A DNA stretch of 64,000 nucleotides from NCBI GenBank assembly GCA_964415795.1, contig CAYQBN010000002.1, positions 163,496 through 227,495 on the forward strand, in the 5' to 3' direction. Position 1 is the first letter of the stretch. Each line of letters begins with the position of its first letter. This DNA comes from CALITV01 sp964415795 (GTDB taxonomy: Bacteria > UBP6 > UBA1177 > JAKLFG01). Shown here piece by piece: positions 26,855 through 35,134 of the stretch. Made by a program: the position numbers and the translations under genes. Under the pieces are notes generated by a model, which worked only from the letters and a program-made list of their open reading frames with translations, was not told where the DNA came from and ran no database searches.

Positions 26855-27745
26855 CTAACGCAAAAAGATGACCGCAGCCCCGGCGACGGCAACGAACGCA
26901 CCTGCCACCTCGCGCCACCCTATCTCTTCTTTGAAGAAAAAGTGCGCCGGGGCGATGATGAGGACCGGAGTGGTCGCCATGAGCGTCGCGGCGATACCGG
27001 TCGCGGTGTGCTGGGCAGCAAGGAGCGAGAGCGAGACGCCGAGGAACGGACCGAAGAAGGCGCCGGTCGCGATGCGCACGAGCGCGCCACTGTCACGGAA
27101 CGCCTGCCTGACGCGGGGCCACGCGCCGCGGAACGTCACGACAAGCACAAAGCCCGCGACACCGGTGATGACCCGTATCTGTGTCGCCGCAAAGGGGTCA
27201 TAGTCGCCCATGCCGTATTTAGAGAGCACATAGCCGACCGCTTGCCCGAAAGCGCCGAGGAAGGCGTAGAGAATGCCGCGTCCCCGTCCCGCGCGCGGCG
27301 TCCCTTCGTCGCTCCGCCGGCTTGCGACGACGAACGCGATGCCGGCGAGCGTCACCGCCATCCCGATAATGCCGAGCACCCCGATCCGCTCGCCGAGGAA
27401 GAGGTAGCCGATGAACGCCGTCTGCACCGGCACCGAGGCCATCACGAGCATCGAAAGGCGCGCGCCGACCGCGACGAAAGCCTTGAAGAGGAAGAGGTCG
27501 CCGAAGACGAACCCCACGAGCCCCGAGAGCGACAGCCACAGCCACGCGTGCGTTGATGCCCCCGTCGGGAGGAACGATCCCCTCACCGCAAGCGTGTAGA
27601 ACCCAAGCAGGAAGAAGGCGAGAAAGATGCGCAGGAAGTTGACCGGCAGGGAACCGACGCGCCGCCCCGCGATCTGGAACGAGAGAGACGAGACAACCCA
27701 GCACGCCGCCGTCGCGAGCGCCGCGATCTCACCGAGGAAGGACAT
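26855..27745 (-). CDS. EamA/DMT-family transporter
   Basis: 296 residues, ten membrane helices in two EamA repeats (first repeat about 5-140, second about 158-296), separated by the hydrophilic loop SRRSDEGTPRAGRGRG. RBS GGAG precedes ATG 27745. By family it exports a small metabolite or amino acid at the inner membrane; the substrate is not predictable. It is transcribed away from folE2 with a 126-base divergent spacer. Confidence 0.9.
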   Translation of the reverse strand: MSFLGEIAALATAACWVVSSLSFQIAGRRVGSLPVNFLRIFLAFFLLGFYTLAVRGSFLPTGASTHAWLWLSLSGLVGFVFGDLFLFKAFVAVGARLSMLVMASVPVQTAFIGYLFLGERIGVLGIIGMAVTLAGIAFVVASRRSDEGTPRAGRGRGILYAFLGAFGQAVGYVLSKYGMGDYDPFAATQIRVITGVAGFVLVVTFRGAWPRVRQAFRDSGALVRIATGAFFGPFLGVSLSLLAAQHTATGIAATLMATTPVLIIAPAHFFFKEEIGWREVAGAFVAVAGAAVIFLR

Positions 27746-27818
27746 GAACTCCTCTCCGCCGAGAAAATTGCCACTCCCCTACCACAAAAAGAGGTGCAAT
27801 GCAATCGGCAGATAAATG

Positions 27819-27846
27819 TTGTCAAACCTCCGCCGCCGCATATAAT
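27819..27846 (+). promoter_or_regulatory. Promoter of folE2
   Basis: TTGTCA (27819-27824), 16-base spacer, perfect TATAAT (27841-27846); start near 27853, about 19 bases before ATG 27872. No palindrome resembling a zinc-repressor (Zur) site is seen by eye. Confidence 0.6.
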
Positions 27847-27871
27847 CGCCACGCACCGGACGGAGGCACCG

Positions 27872-28714
27872 ATGAAGGACATCCAGAACGAGCGCGACGT
27901 GCGCGGACTCGCGGTCGACATGGTCGGCGTCGCGGCGATCCGCTACCCGATAACGGTCAAGGACAAACTGCGCGGCACGCAGGAGACGGTCGCGGCGGTC
28001 TCGATGAGCGTCGAGCTCCTCCCCGAGTTCAAGGGGACACACATGAGCCGTTTCGTCGAGATACTCAACCGCCACCGCGGTGAGATAACGATGGCGAACA
28101 TCCGCGACATCCTCCGCGAGATGCGCGAGAGCCTCGGCTCGCCCAAGGCGATGATGTCGCTCGAGTTCCCCTACTTCATCGAAAAGAAATCGCCGCTCTC
28201 CGAGGAACGGTCGCTCTTCCCGGTCGAGGTCCTCTTCGACGGCTACGGCGATAGCGTACTTGGCACCAGTTTCATCCTCGGCCTCCGCATACCGGTCACG
28301 ACGCTCTGCCCCTGCTCGCGCGAGATCAGCGAGTTCGGCGCCCACAACCAGCGCTCCTACATCACCGCCTACACCGCCTTCGACCATTTCATCTGGCTCG
28401 AGGACATCGTGGACAGGCTCGAGGACTGTGCAAGCGCCGAGATCTATCCGCTCCTCAAGCGTCCCGATGAGAAGTATGTCACCGAGAAGGCCTTCACCCG
28501 CCCCCGCTTCGCCGAGGATGTCGTGCGCGAAGCGGCATCACTGCTCTCCGAAGACCCCAAGATCCACTGGTTCATGGTCGAGGCGGTCCACCTCGAGAGC
28601 ATCCACACCCACAACGCCTACGCCCGCATCGAGCGGTTCCATGACAAGAAACCGCTTCTGTTCGCTCACCTCCAGGTTTTCAAAGGATTCCGCCAACGCA
28701 CCGGCGTCTACTGA
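27872..28714 (+). CDS. folE2: GTP cyclohydrolase FolE2 (type IB)
   Basis: 280 residues from ATG 27872 with GGAGG upstream. It has the FolE2 signatures TTLCPCSREISEFGAHNQRS (catalytic Cys and His) and VEAVHLESIHTHNAYA (second metal/substrate site), plus the N-terminal MKDIQNERDVRGL. Reaction: GTP to 7,8-dihydroneopterin triphosphate, the first step of folate and of queuosine-type pterin pathways, with flexible metal use instead of strict zinc. It ends convergent with the transglutaminase-like gene, overlapping by seven bases. Confidence 0.97.
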   Translation: MKDIQNERDVRGLAVDMVGVAAIRYPITVKDKLRGTQETVAAVSMSVELLPEFKGTHMSRFVEILNRHRGEITMANIRDILREMRESLGSPKAMMSLEFPYFIEKKSPLSEERSLFPVEVLFDGYGDSVLGTSFILGLRIPVTTLCPCSREISEFGAHNQRSYITAYTAFDHFIWLEDIVDRLEDCASAEIYPLLKRPDEKYVTEKAFTRPRFAEDVVREAASLLSEDPKIHWFMVEAVHLESIHTHNAYARIERFHDKKPLLFAHLQVFKGFRQRTGVY

Positions 28715-30303
28715 GGAAGCGGAAGCGGCTCCCACTTCGCCTCGGCGCGCTCTTCGATCACGGCACGGCCGCTGAACTCATAGAAGGCGTTCGCGTTGTA
28801 GGTCCAGCCGAGGTACGCCGAATCGCCACCGCCGTGCGTCGTAATGAAGAAGCGATTCGAGAGCGAGCCGAACGAGACCGCCACCTCGTATGGCGGCGCC
28901 GGCTTCCCTTTGCTCGGATCGACCGGTATCCAGCCGAACGGCGGAAGATAGACCTGCGGCCACCGATGATAGACCTCATCCACCGAGCCATCGTCCTGTC
29001 GAACGACAACTCCTGCCTCGTAGCGTGCCGGCAGTCCCGCGGCACGCGCGAGCGCGATGAATGCAAAGGAGAACTCTGAGCAGGATCCCGTTCCCCGCTT
29101 CAGAATCACCGGCGCCGCATTCCAGCCGCCGGTCCGCTCGTAGGCGATGTTCTCGTGGAGATACTTGTGGATCTTGAAGGCTATCCAGAACGGGTTTTTT
29201 TCGTTGCCGACGATCTGCTTCACAAGGTCACGCACCATCGGATCGTTCACTTTCAGTTTCGTACCGTCCTTCGTGTACGCGGCACGGATGTCGGCCGGGA
29301 TCGCTTCGAGTCCTTTCACCCACTCGGGCAGAATAAAGTAGTTGAGATCGCGCGTTTCAACCGCAGCAAGGTAGCCGAGCATGAGGCTCTTTTCTGCCGG
29401 GATCGGCCCTTCGAGCACCGCGAACTTCTGCCCCCATGCATCCTGTACGAAGGAGACCGTGGGGGGAATAAAGGAAGGACCGTCGAGAATCCGCTGGTGT
29501 GGTCCGGTCTCCCCCACTGCCACATAGATCCTGCCAGTCGCCTCGGACGACGGACCACGATTGAAGAGGGAGTGCGAGAAAAAGACCGCCCGCCGGTGCG
29601 GCTCGCCAAGATAGTAAGGCTCTACCGAAAAAGAAATATCAAGGGCAAAGAGGATGCGTTTCTCGAAATCGAGCACCCACAAGGTGTCTCCCTGCCGCAC
29701 CAGACCCGCCGGATAGGGACCAGGCGACGGGAAGGCTCCGAAAATCGTACCATCAGGGAGCGCCACGACGATGCGGTCGTTGATGCGGTCAGCAAGCCAG
29801 AGATACTTCCCATCAAAGAACACACCTGACATATCCTTGCTCGAACCGGTGAAGGTGAATTTCTCGGTGCCATCTTCGGGATCAAGGAGCACGACCTTGT
29901 CGCCAGCAGTCACCCAAAGACCATCGGATGACCACGCGAGGCCGGCCACATCGCTTTCCAATTCACTGAGCACCCGGTCACTCCGCCCGCTCTGAGGATC
30001 GAAGCGGATAAGCCGTTTGGTATCGCGATCGGAAACCCAAAGCAATCCTTTCGCTTCAAAAGCAATTCCCCACGCCCGTTCCACCGGAAGCATTCGCGGT
30101 TCCCCGAACGTTCCACTAAGTGTCGAAAAAATCTGGTACCGCCCGGTGGCACGATCGCCCACGACGAGATCTGTTCCCCGTGCCGTAAGGCCGAATGGTT
30201 GAACGAGCGGTACGGGATAACTCGCTTTGACCGTCCCGACAGAGCCCCAGAGCATCGCCGGAACTACAAGCAACATGATGTAGAACAAACACCTTCTTTT
30301 CAT
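28708..30303 (-). CDS. Secreted beta-propeller plus transglutaminase-like protein
   Basis: 531 residues, RBS GGGGAGG. It has a signal peptide (IMLLVVPAMLWGSVGTVKA). Residues about 30-240 form NHL/SMP30-like repeats (GLTARGTDLVVGDRATG, GLLWVSDRDTKRLIRFD, KYLWLADRINDRIVV). Residues about 350-490 form a transglutaminase core: catalytic Cys in KRGTGSCSEFSFAFI, His in YHRWPQVYLPPFGWIPVD with the following Asp. Family knowledge: such domains act as proteases or transamidases on envelope or peptide substrates. The propeller probably provides substrate or partner binding. Confidence 0.85.
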   Translation of the reverse strand: MKRRCLFYIMLLVVPAMLWGSVGTVKASYPVPLVQPFGLTARGTDLVVGDRATGRYQIFSTLSGTFGEPRMLPVERAWGIAFEAKGLLWVSDRDTKRLIRFDPQSGRSDRVLSELESDVAGLAWSSDGLWVTAGDKVVLLDPEDGTEKFTFTGSSKDMSGVFFDGKYLWLADRINDRIVVALPDGTIFGAFPSPGPYPAGLVRQGDTLWVLDFEKRILFALDISFSVEPYYLGEPHRRAVFFSHSLFNRGPSSEATGRIYVAVGETGPHQRILDGPSFIPPTVSFVQDAWGQKFAVLEGPIPAEKSLMLGYLAAVETRDLNYFILPEWVKGLEAIPADIRAAYTKDGTKLKVNDPMVRDLVKQIVGNEKNPFWIAFKIHKYLHENIAYERTGGWNAAPVILKRGTGSCSEFSFAFIALARAAGLPARYEAGVVVRQDDGSVDEVYHRWPQVYLPPFGWIPVDPSKGKPAPPYEVAVSFGSLSNRFFITTHGGGDSAYLGWTYNANAFYEFSGRAVIEERAEAKWEPLPLPQ

Positions 30304-30333
30304 GGTATCCTCCCCCTCACAGCGATGGTCATC

Positions 30334-30480
30334 TCAAAAAAAGAGCACCTTGAGATGATCGGCAACGAAAACCCAAAGAAATCGGTTGAACCGAACGAAC
30401 TCGTGAGACAAGCCTCCCAACCAAAGCACCAGACCGACAAGGAAGCCTATGGCAACGGCAACGGCTATCTTTCTCTTCAC
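30334..30480 (-). CDS. Small single-pass membrane protein (48 aa), unknown
   Basis: Read by eye. GTG 30480 overlaps the purQ stop by four bases (GTGA), a common form of translational coupling, and TGA is at 30334-30336. The 48-residue product starts MKRKIAVAVAIGFLVGLVLW, a clear membrane helix after a basic cap, and ends in a second hydrophobic, Phe-rich stretch (LWVFVA, KVLFF). No family recognised. It is too short for many gene finders; the coupling and positive-inside helix support a real gene. Confidence 0.5.
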   Translation of the reverse strand: MKRKIAVAVAIGFLVGLVLWLGGLSHEFVRFNRFLWVFVADHLKVLFF

Positions 30481-31274
30481 AACTCGTGTCGTACGAAGTC
30501 AACGGCGTTGCGGAATATCTTGAGACCGGCGCCCTCCTCCGGAAGCTCGGGAAGGCGTGTCCAGTGGGGGTGCTGGGTCTTGGCTATGAACACCTCGGGG
30601 TGCGGCATGAGGCCGAGAACGTTGCCTCGTTTGTTGGTGATGCCAGCGACCGCCTGCTCGGAACCGTTGGGATTGAGAGGATACTCTTGGGTCGGCATAC
30701 CATTTTTATCAACATACTGGAACGCGATGAGGTGGTGCGCCTTGATACGCGCCATCTCATGCTCGACGGCGAGGAACTTTCCCTCACCATGACGCACCGC
30801 GCAGGCCATGAGCCCGATGTCACGCAAAAAGGGGCTCGGATTCTTCGGATTGGCGCGGAGCGTCACCCAGCGGTCCTCGTAGCGTGCCGAATCGTTATGG
30901 GCAAGCGTCACCTTCTGCGGCCCGAACACCTTCTCGTCGTCACCGGGGAGCAATCCCGTCTTGACGAGCACCTGAAAACCGTTGCAGATGCCGAGCACGA
31001 GCCGGCCTGACTTCACGAACGAGGTGATCTGATCTCCCATTTCGCGGCGTATCTTCACGCCAAGCACCCTCCCCGACGCGATGTGGTCGCCGAACGAAAA
31101 TCCGCCGGGAAAGACGAGGATGCCGAAATCATCGAGCGGCACCTCTCGAGAGATCACCCGGTTCACATGGGCGATAGCCACCCGGTCGGCCCCCGCCTTT
31201 TCGAACGCCCAGCATGTTTCGACCTCACAGTTGATCCCGTAGCCACTCAGGATGAGAACCTCTGCCCGCGCCAT
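30477..31274 (-). CDS. purQ: Phosphoribosylformylglycinamidine synthase, glutaminase subunit PurQ
   Basis: 265 residues. It is a class I glutamine amidotransferase: oxyanion region VFPGGFSFGDHIASGR, catalytic Cys97 in LGICNGFQVL, and the His-Glu pair in GLMPHPEVF. Role: releases ammonia from glutamine for PurL in step four of purine synthesis. It is 13 bases downstream of purL, RBS GGAG. The length, about 40 residues more than the short PurQ of Bacillus, fits the two-protein enzyme type with a large PurL. Confidence 0.96.
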   Translation of the reverse strand: MARAEVLILSGYGINCEVETCWAFEKAGADRVAIAHVNRVISREVPLDDFGILVFPGGFSFGDHIASGRVLGVKIRREMGDQITSFVKSGRLVLGICNGFQVLVKTGLLPGDDEKVFGPQKVTLAHNDSARYEDRWVTLRANPKNPSPFLRDIGLMACAVRHGEGKFLAVEHEMARIKAHHLIAFQYVDKNGMPTQEYPLNPNGSEQAVAGITNKRGNVLGLMPHPEVFIAKTQHPHWTRLPELPEEGAGLKIFRNAVDFVRHEL

Positions 31275-31287
31275 ATCACCATCACTC

Positions 31288-34200
31288 CTACTGCAGTTTG
31301 TCGAGCGGCCGCTTCCAGTGCCGCCATAGTTCCTCGCACGGCAGGCTCACGAGCATCGTTCCGCCGGTGCCGGTGACCTTCATGAAGCCCGAGCCGTTCA
31401 CCTCGCCGATACGCCCCATGGGCACCCCCTGCATGATCTCCTCGAACCGTTCCCGGTGCGCCGGACTCACCGAGACGAGGATGCGGCCGTTCGACTCGGA
31501 GAAGAGCACGAGATCGTCGCGTTCGATGAGGCCGTGACGGGGCACCTTGGTAAGGTCTATCTTGACGCCGAGACCACCGGCGAACGCCGATTCGGCGACC
31601 GCGATCCCCAGCCCGCCATCCGACAGATCATGCGCCGATGCAACGATCCCTTCCTCGATCGCCCGGTGGAGTTTTCGATACGCGGCGAGAAAAGCAGAGG
31701 CATTGACCTTGGGAACCCTCCCTTTGTTCTTGAGTCCGTGGTAAATGAAATATTCCGATGCACCGAGTTCCTCGGCCGTTTCTCCGACAAGGTACACGAC
31801 ATCGCCCGGATTCTTGAAATCCATCGAGACCATTTTGGAAACATCGCTCATCCGGGAGATGAGCGTAAAGAGAAGTGTCGGAGGGATGGATATCTTATTC
31901 GCGCCGCTCCCATAGTCGTTCTTCATGCTGTCCTTCCCCGAGATTAGGGGAATGCCGTACACGGTGCAGATCTCGTAGAGCGCCTTGTTTGCGCGCACAA
32001 GCGCCCCAAGTTTCTCCTTCCCGTCCGGGTTCTTCTCCTCGTGGTAAATCGGGTCGGGCCAGCAAAAATTGTCGAGCCCCGCCATGAAGTCGGGGTCACC
32101 GCCGACCGCCACCGCGTTGCGCACCGCTTCGTCTATCACCGAAGCGACCATCCAGTAGGCGTCGATATCGCTGAAGGTCGGCTTGATACCGTGAGAGAGC
32201 ACGATCGCCGTCGGCCGGGACGGCGACAGACGAAGCACCGCGGCATCGGCGGGACCATCGTTGAACGCCCCGACGAATGGCTTTCCGGCGGAGCGCCCTT
32301 GCACCTCATGATCGTACTGGCGCACCCACGACTCTTTGCTCGCGATGTTGATCCGTCCGATCATGTCGAGCATCATGGCGTTGAGGTTCTCATAGAACGG
32401 CAGGTCCCAACCGTTGTCCTCCCGTTTGGAAAACACCGCCTCGAGACGCATCTTGGGAACCCCGTTATGGAGGAACTCCATGTCGAGGAGCGCCACCGGC
32501 GTCCGCTCGTAGTATACCTCGAGCAGGCCGCTATCGGTAAACGAACCGATCGCCGTTATCTCGACCTCGTGGACCTTTGCGATCCGTGCGAGTTCCTCAA
32601 ACTGCTGCGGAGAAACGGCGAGCGTCATCCGCTCCTGTGCCTCTGAGAGAAATATCTCCCACGGCTGAAGCCCTGCGTATTTGAGGGGCACCTTCTCGAG
32701 GTTGACGACCGCGCCACCGGTCGCCGTCGCCATCTCTCCCACCGAGGAGGAAAGACCACCGGCGCCATTGTCAGTGATAGCATTATAGAGCCCCTTATCA
32801 CGCGCTTCGAGGATAAAGTCGGTCATCCGCTTCTGCACGATCGGGTCACCGATCTGAACCGCGGTCACCGGACTTCCGGAATGGAGCTCCTCGGAACTGA
32901 AGGTGGCACCGTGAATGCCGTCCTTCCCGACGCGCCCCCCCACCATGACGATGAGATCCCCGACTTCCGGCTTCTTCTTCCACGCAGGACGACCCGCGAC
33001 CGTATCGGGCATTATGCCGCCGGTCCCGCAGAAGACGAGCGGTTTGCCGATGAAGCGGTTGTCGAAGAAGATGCTCCCGTTGACGACCGGAATACCCGAT
33101 TCGTTGCCGCCGTCGCGCACCCCCTGATGGACACCGCGGAAGATGCGCGCCGGATGAAGGAGATTGGGCCCCGGCAACTCGCCCCGATAAAAGGGAGAGG
33201 CAAAGCAAAAGACATCGGTATTGCAGATCGGCTTGGCGCCGAGTCCGCACCCGATGATGTCCCGGTTCACCCCGACGATGCCAGTGAGGGCGCCACCGTA
33301 GGGATCGAGCGCCGACGGCGAGTTGTGGGTCTCGACCTTCATCGCGAAGAGCGTCCCCTCGTCGACCTCGATGACCCCCGCATTGTCGTCGAAGACCGAG
33401 CGAACCCACGGCTTGTGCGCCATAAGTTCGGCGGTCGTCCGCTTGATATACGATTTGAAAAGCGAATCTATCTTCTCGGCGGTGTTCCCCACGCCATCGG
33501 TATAGAATATCTCCGCGGAGAATATCTTGTGCTTGCAATGTTCCGACCATGTCTGGGCAAATATCTCGAGCTCACAGTCGGTCGGCTGTTCGGGAAAGCC
33601 CTTCTCCTGACGGGTCCTCCTCGTACCGGGACGACGATAGTAGGCTTGGATCGCCTTCATCTCTTCTCGCGAGAGGGCGAGCACTCGTTCTTTGGAGAGC
33701 TGATCGAGTCCCTCGTCCTCGATCTCGAGAGAAATGAGACGCACCTCGGGACGCACCGTTTCGGTGACGACGGGGATCGCAGCCCCTACCCGCTCTCCTT
33801 TTTCCCACCCCGCACGGCTGATAATGCGGCATCGTTGTATCAACTTATTGTAGAGGATCCCCGCCGCGATGCGCTCGATGTCCTTCTGCGATAAAGGACC
33901 GGAGAAGAGATACTTGCGCCCGGAATAGATGGCATCCTCGGGTTTCAGCAGGCCGGGGAACAGCGCATCGAACGCCCACCGCGCGGTCTTCCCCTCATTG
34001 TCGGTGACACCGGGAAGGAAACCTACTTCAACGAGCCAGTCGAACGGAAACGCCTCGGTAAGGTTCTCGGCACCGTGACTTACCTCGGTGACCGGATCGG
34101 ACAGCACTTCTGTCATGAATTGCTCTACCTTCGCGCCATCGGCGGCGGCGATGTCCAGCAGGTACACGCGAAATACGCGCACCTCCGCGATGCCCGTGAT

Positions 34201-34290
34201 CCCGAGATCGGCCTCTATCTGACGCTTCACTTTCTCCCCATGGGGATCGGACAGTTCCCCTCGGAGCCCAACCTCTATGCGAAAGACCAT
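31288..34290 (-). CDS. purL: Phosphoribosylformylglycinamidine synthase PurL with N-terminal PurS-like part
   Basis: 1000 residues from ATG 34290. I prefer this start because AGGGA lies seven bases upstream and the promoter -10 (34322-34327) falls inside the longer frame beginning at 34335. The first about 80 residues (MVFRIEVGLRGELSDPHGEKV) are PurS-like. Next come a second N-terminal domain and the PurL core with TWSEHCKHKIFSAEI, VETHNSPSALDPYGGALTG and NDNGAGG-type repeats (ITDNGAGGLSSSVGEMAT, SAHDLSDGGLGIAVAES). Reaction: FGAR + Gln + ATP to FGAM. PurQ is encoded separately just downstream. Confidence 0.94.
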   Translation of the reverse strand: MVFRIEVGLRGELSDPHGEKVKRQIEADLGITGIAEVRVFRVYLLDIAAADGAKVEQFMTEVLSDPVTEVSHGAENLTEAFPFDWLVEVGFLPGVTDNEGKTARWAFDALFPGLLKPEDAIYSGRKYLFSGPLSQKDIERIAAGILYNKLIQRCRIISRAGWEKGERVGAAIPVVTETVRPEVRLISLEIEDEGLDQLSKERVLALSREEMKAIQAYYRRPGTRRTRQEKGFPEQPTDCELEIFAQTWSEHCKHKIFSAEIFYTDGVGNTAEKIDSLFKSYIKRTTAELMAHKPWVRSVFDDNAGVIEVDEGTLFAMKVETHNSPSALDPYGGALTGIVGVNRDIIGCGLGAKPICNTDVFCFASPFYRGELPGPNLLHPARIFRGVHQGVRDGGNESGIPVVNGSIFFDNRFIGKPLVFCGTGGIMPDTVAGRPAWKKKPEVGDLIVMVGGRVGKDGIHGATFSSEELHSGSPVTAVQIGDPIVQKRMTDFILEARDKGLYNAITDNGAGGLSSSVGEMATATGGAVVNLEKVPLKYAGLQPWEIFLSEAQERMTLAVSPQQFEELARIAKVHEVEITAIGSFTDSGLLEVYYERTPVALLDMEFLHNGVPKMRLEAVFSKREDNGWDLPFYENLNAMMLDMIGRINIASKESWVRQYDHEVQGRSAGKPFVGAFNDGPADAAVLRLSPSRPTAIVLSHGIKPTFSDIDAYWMVASVIDEAVRNAVAVGGDPDFMAGLDNFCWPDPIYHEEKNPDGKEKLGALVRANKALYEICTVYGIPLISGKDSMKNDYGSGANKISIPPTLLFTLISRMSDVSKMVSMDFKNPGDVVYLVGETAEELGASEYFIYHGLKNKGRVPKVNASAFLAAYRKLHRAIEEGIVASAHDLSDGGLGIAVAESAFAGGLGVKIDLTKVPRHGLIERDDLVLFSESNGRILVSVSPAHRERFEEIMQGVPMGRIGEVNGSGFMKVTGTGGTMLVSLPCEELWRHWKRPLDKLQ

Positions 34291-34321
34291 CTCTTCATCC
34301 CTCACTGCAAAAAACGGAGCC

Positions 34322-34349
34322 ATTGTAACGGGCATCGTCGATTATTCAA
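34322..34349 (-). promoter_or_regulatory. Promoter of purL-purQ
   Basis: Minus strand TTGAAT (34349-34344), 16 bases, TACAAT (34327-34322); start near 34315, about 25 bases before ATG 34290. It decides the purL start. No PurR-type palindrome was noticed. Confidence 0.55.
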
Positions 34350-34363
34350 GGAAAAGCCGGAAA

Positions 34364-34401
34364 GAAGAAATTCTTCAAAAACGGGGGATTTTCAGTATAA
34401 G
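34364..34401 (+). promoter_or_regulatory. Promoter with inverted repeat ahead of the response regulator operon
   Basis: TTCAAA (34374-34379), 16 bases, TATAAG (34396-34401), start near 34408. A perfect inverted repeat GAAGAA-A-TTCTTC (34364-34376) overlaps the -35 box and could be an operator, possibly for autoregulation by the adjacent OmpR-type regulator. Confidence 0.45.
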
Positions 34402-34425
34402 GATTCCTCATAGGGGAGACAAGTC

Positions 34426-35127
34426 ATGGAATCGCGGGCGAATAGCAGGATCCTCTTTGTCGAAGATGAAGAGAACCTCCTCAACAGTCTCTCCTTCATA
34501 CTCGAGGGAGAGGGGTTCACCGTCTTCCGCTCGGCATCCGGAGAAGCAGCGCTCTCGGCGATCGAACGGTTCCGTCCCGACCTCGTTCTTCTCGACATCG
34601 CCCTTCCCGGCATGGATGGATTCGAAGTGGCGGAGCGTCTCCGTTCCGATCCCCGCACGAAGGATGCCGCCATCGTCATGCTTACTGGTCGCGACATCGA
34701 AGACGACATTGTTCATGCGCTGGAAAAGTGGGCCGACGACTACATCGTGAAACCGGTCCGTCCCCGCGTACTCATCGCCCGCATCGCCGCCGTTCTCCGG
34801 CGCAAGGCAGGAGAAACGGGGATACCTACCGAAAGTCTCGCCTACGGCCCGCTCCTCATAGACCCCGCCGGCCGCACCGTGACGATCGACGGAACACCGG
34901 TGACCCTCACGCGGAGCGAATTCGACATTCTCCTCGTGCTCGCCAAGTCTCCCGGCACCGTATTCTCGCGCACCGACATCATCGAGGCGGTACACGGGGA
35001 AGGCTATTTCGTCACCGAACGGGCGATCGACTTCCAGATCTGCGGTCTACGCAAGAAACTCGGCATCTGCGGCGATTGGGTCGAAACGGTTCGCGGTGTC
35101 GGATACAAATTCTTTCCGCTTTCCTGA
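34426..35127 (+). CDS. OmpR-family response regulator
   Basis: 233 residues, RBS GGGGAG. The N-terminal receiver domain has the acidic pair (FVEDEE), phosphoacceptor Asp in LVLLDIALPGMDGFE, the Thr (MLTGR) and Lys in DYIVKPVRPR. The C-terminal winged helix (about 135-233) is OmpR-like, with LTRSEFDILLVLAKSPGTVF and the ending ETVRGVGYKFFPLS. Eight bases separate it from the hybrid kinase downstream, its probable partner. The stimulus is unknown. Confidence 0.95.
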   Translation: MESRANSRILFVEDEENLLNSLSFILEGEGFTVFRSASGEAALSAIERFRPDLVLLDIALPGMDGFEVAERLRSDPRTKDAAIVMLTGRDIEDDIVHALEKWADDYIVKPVRPRVLIARIAAVLRRKAGETGIPTESLAYGPLLIDPAGRTVTIDGTPVTLTRSEFDILLVLAKSPGTVFSRTDIIEAVHGEGYFVTERAIDFQICGLRKKLGICGDWVETVRGVGYKFFPLS

Positions 35128-35134
35128 GCATAGT

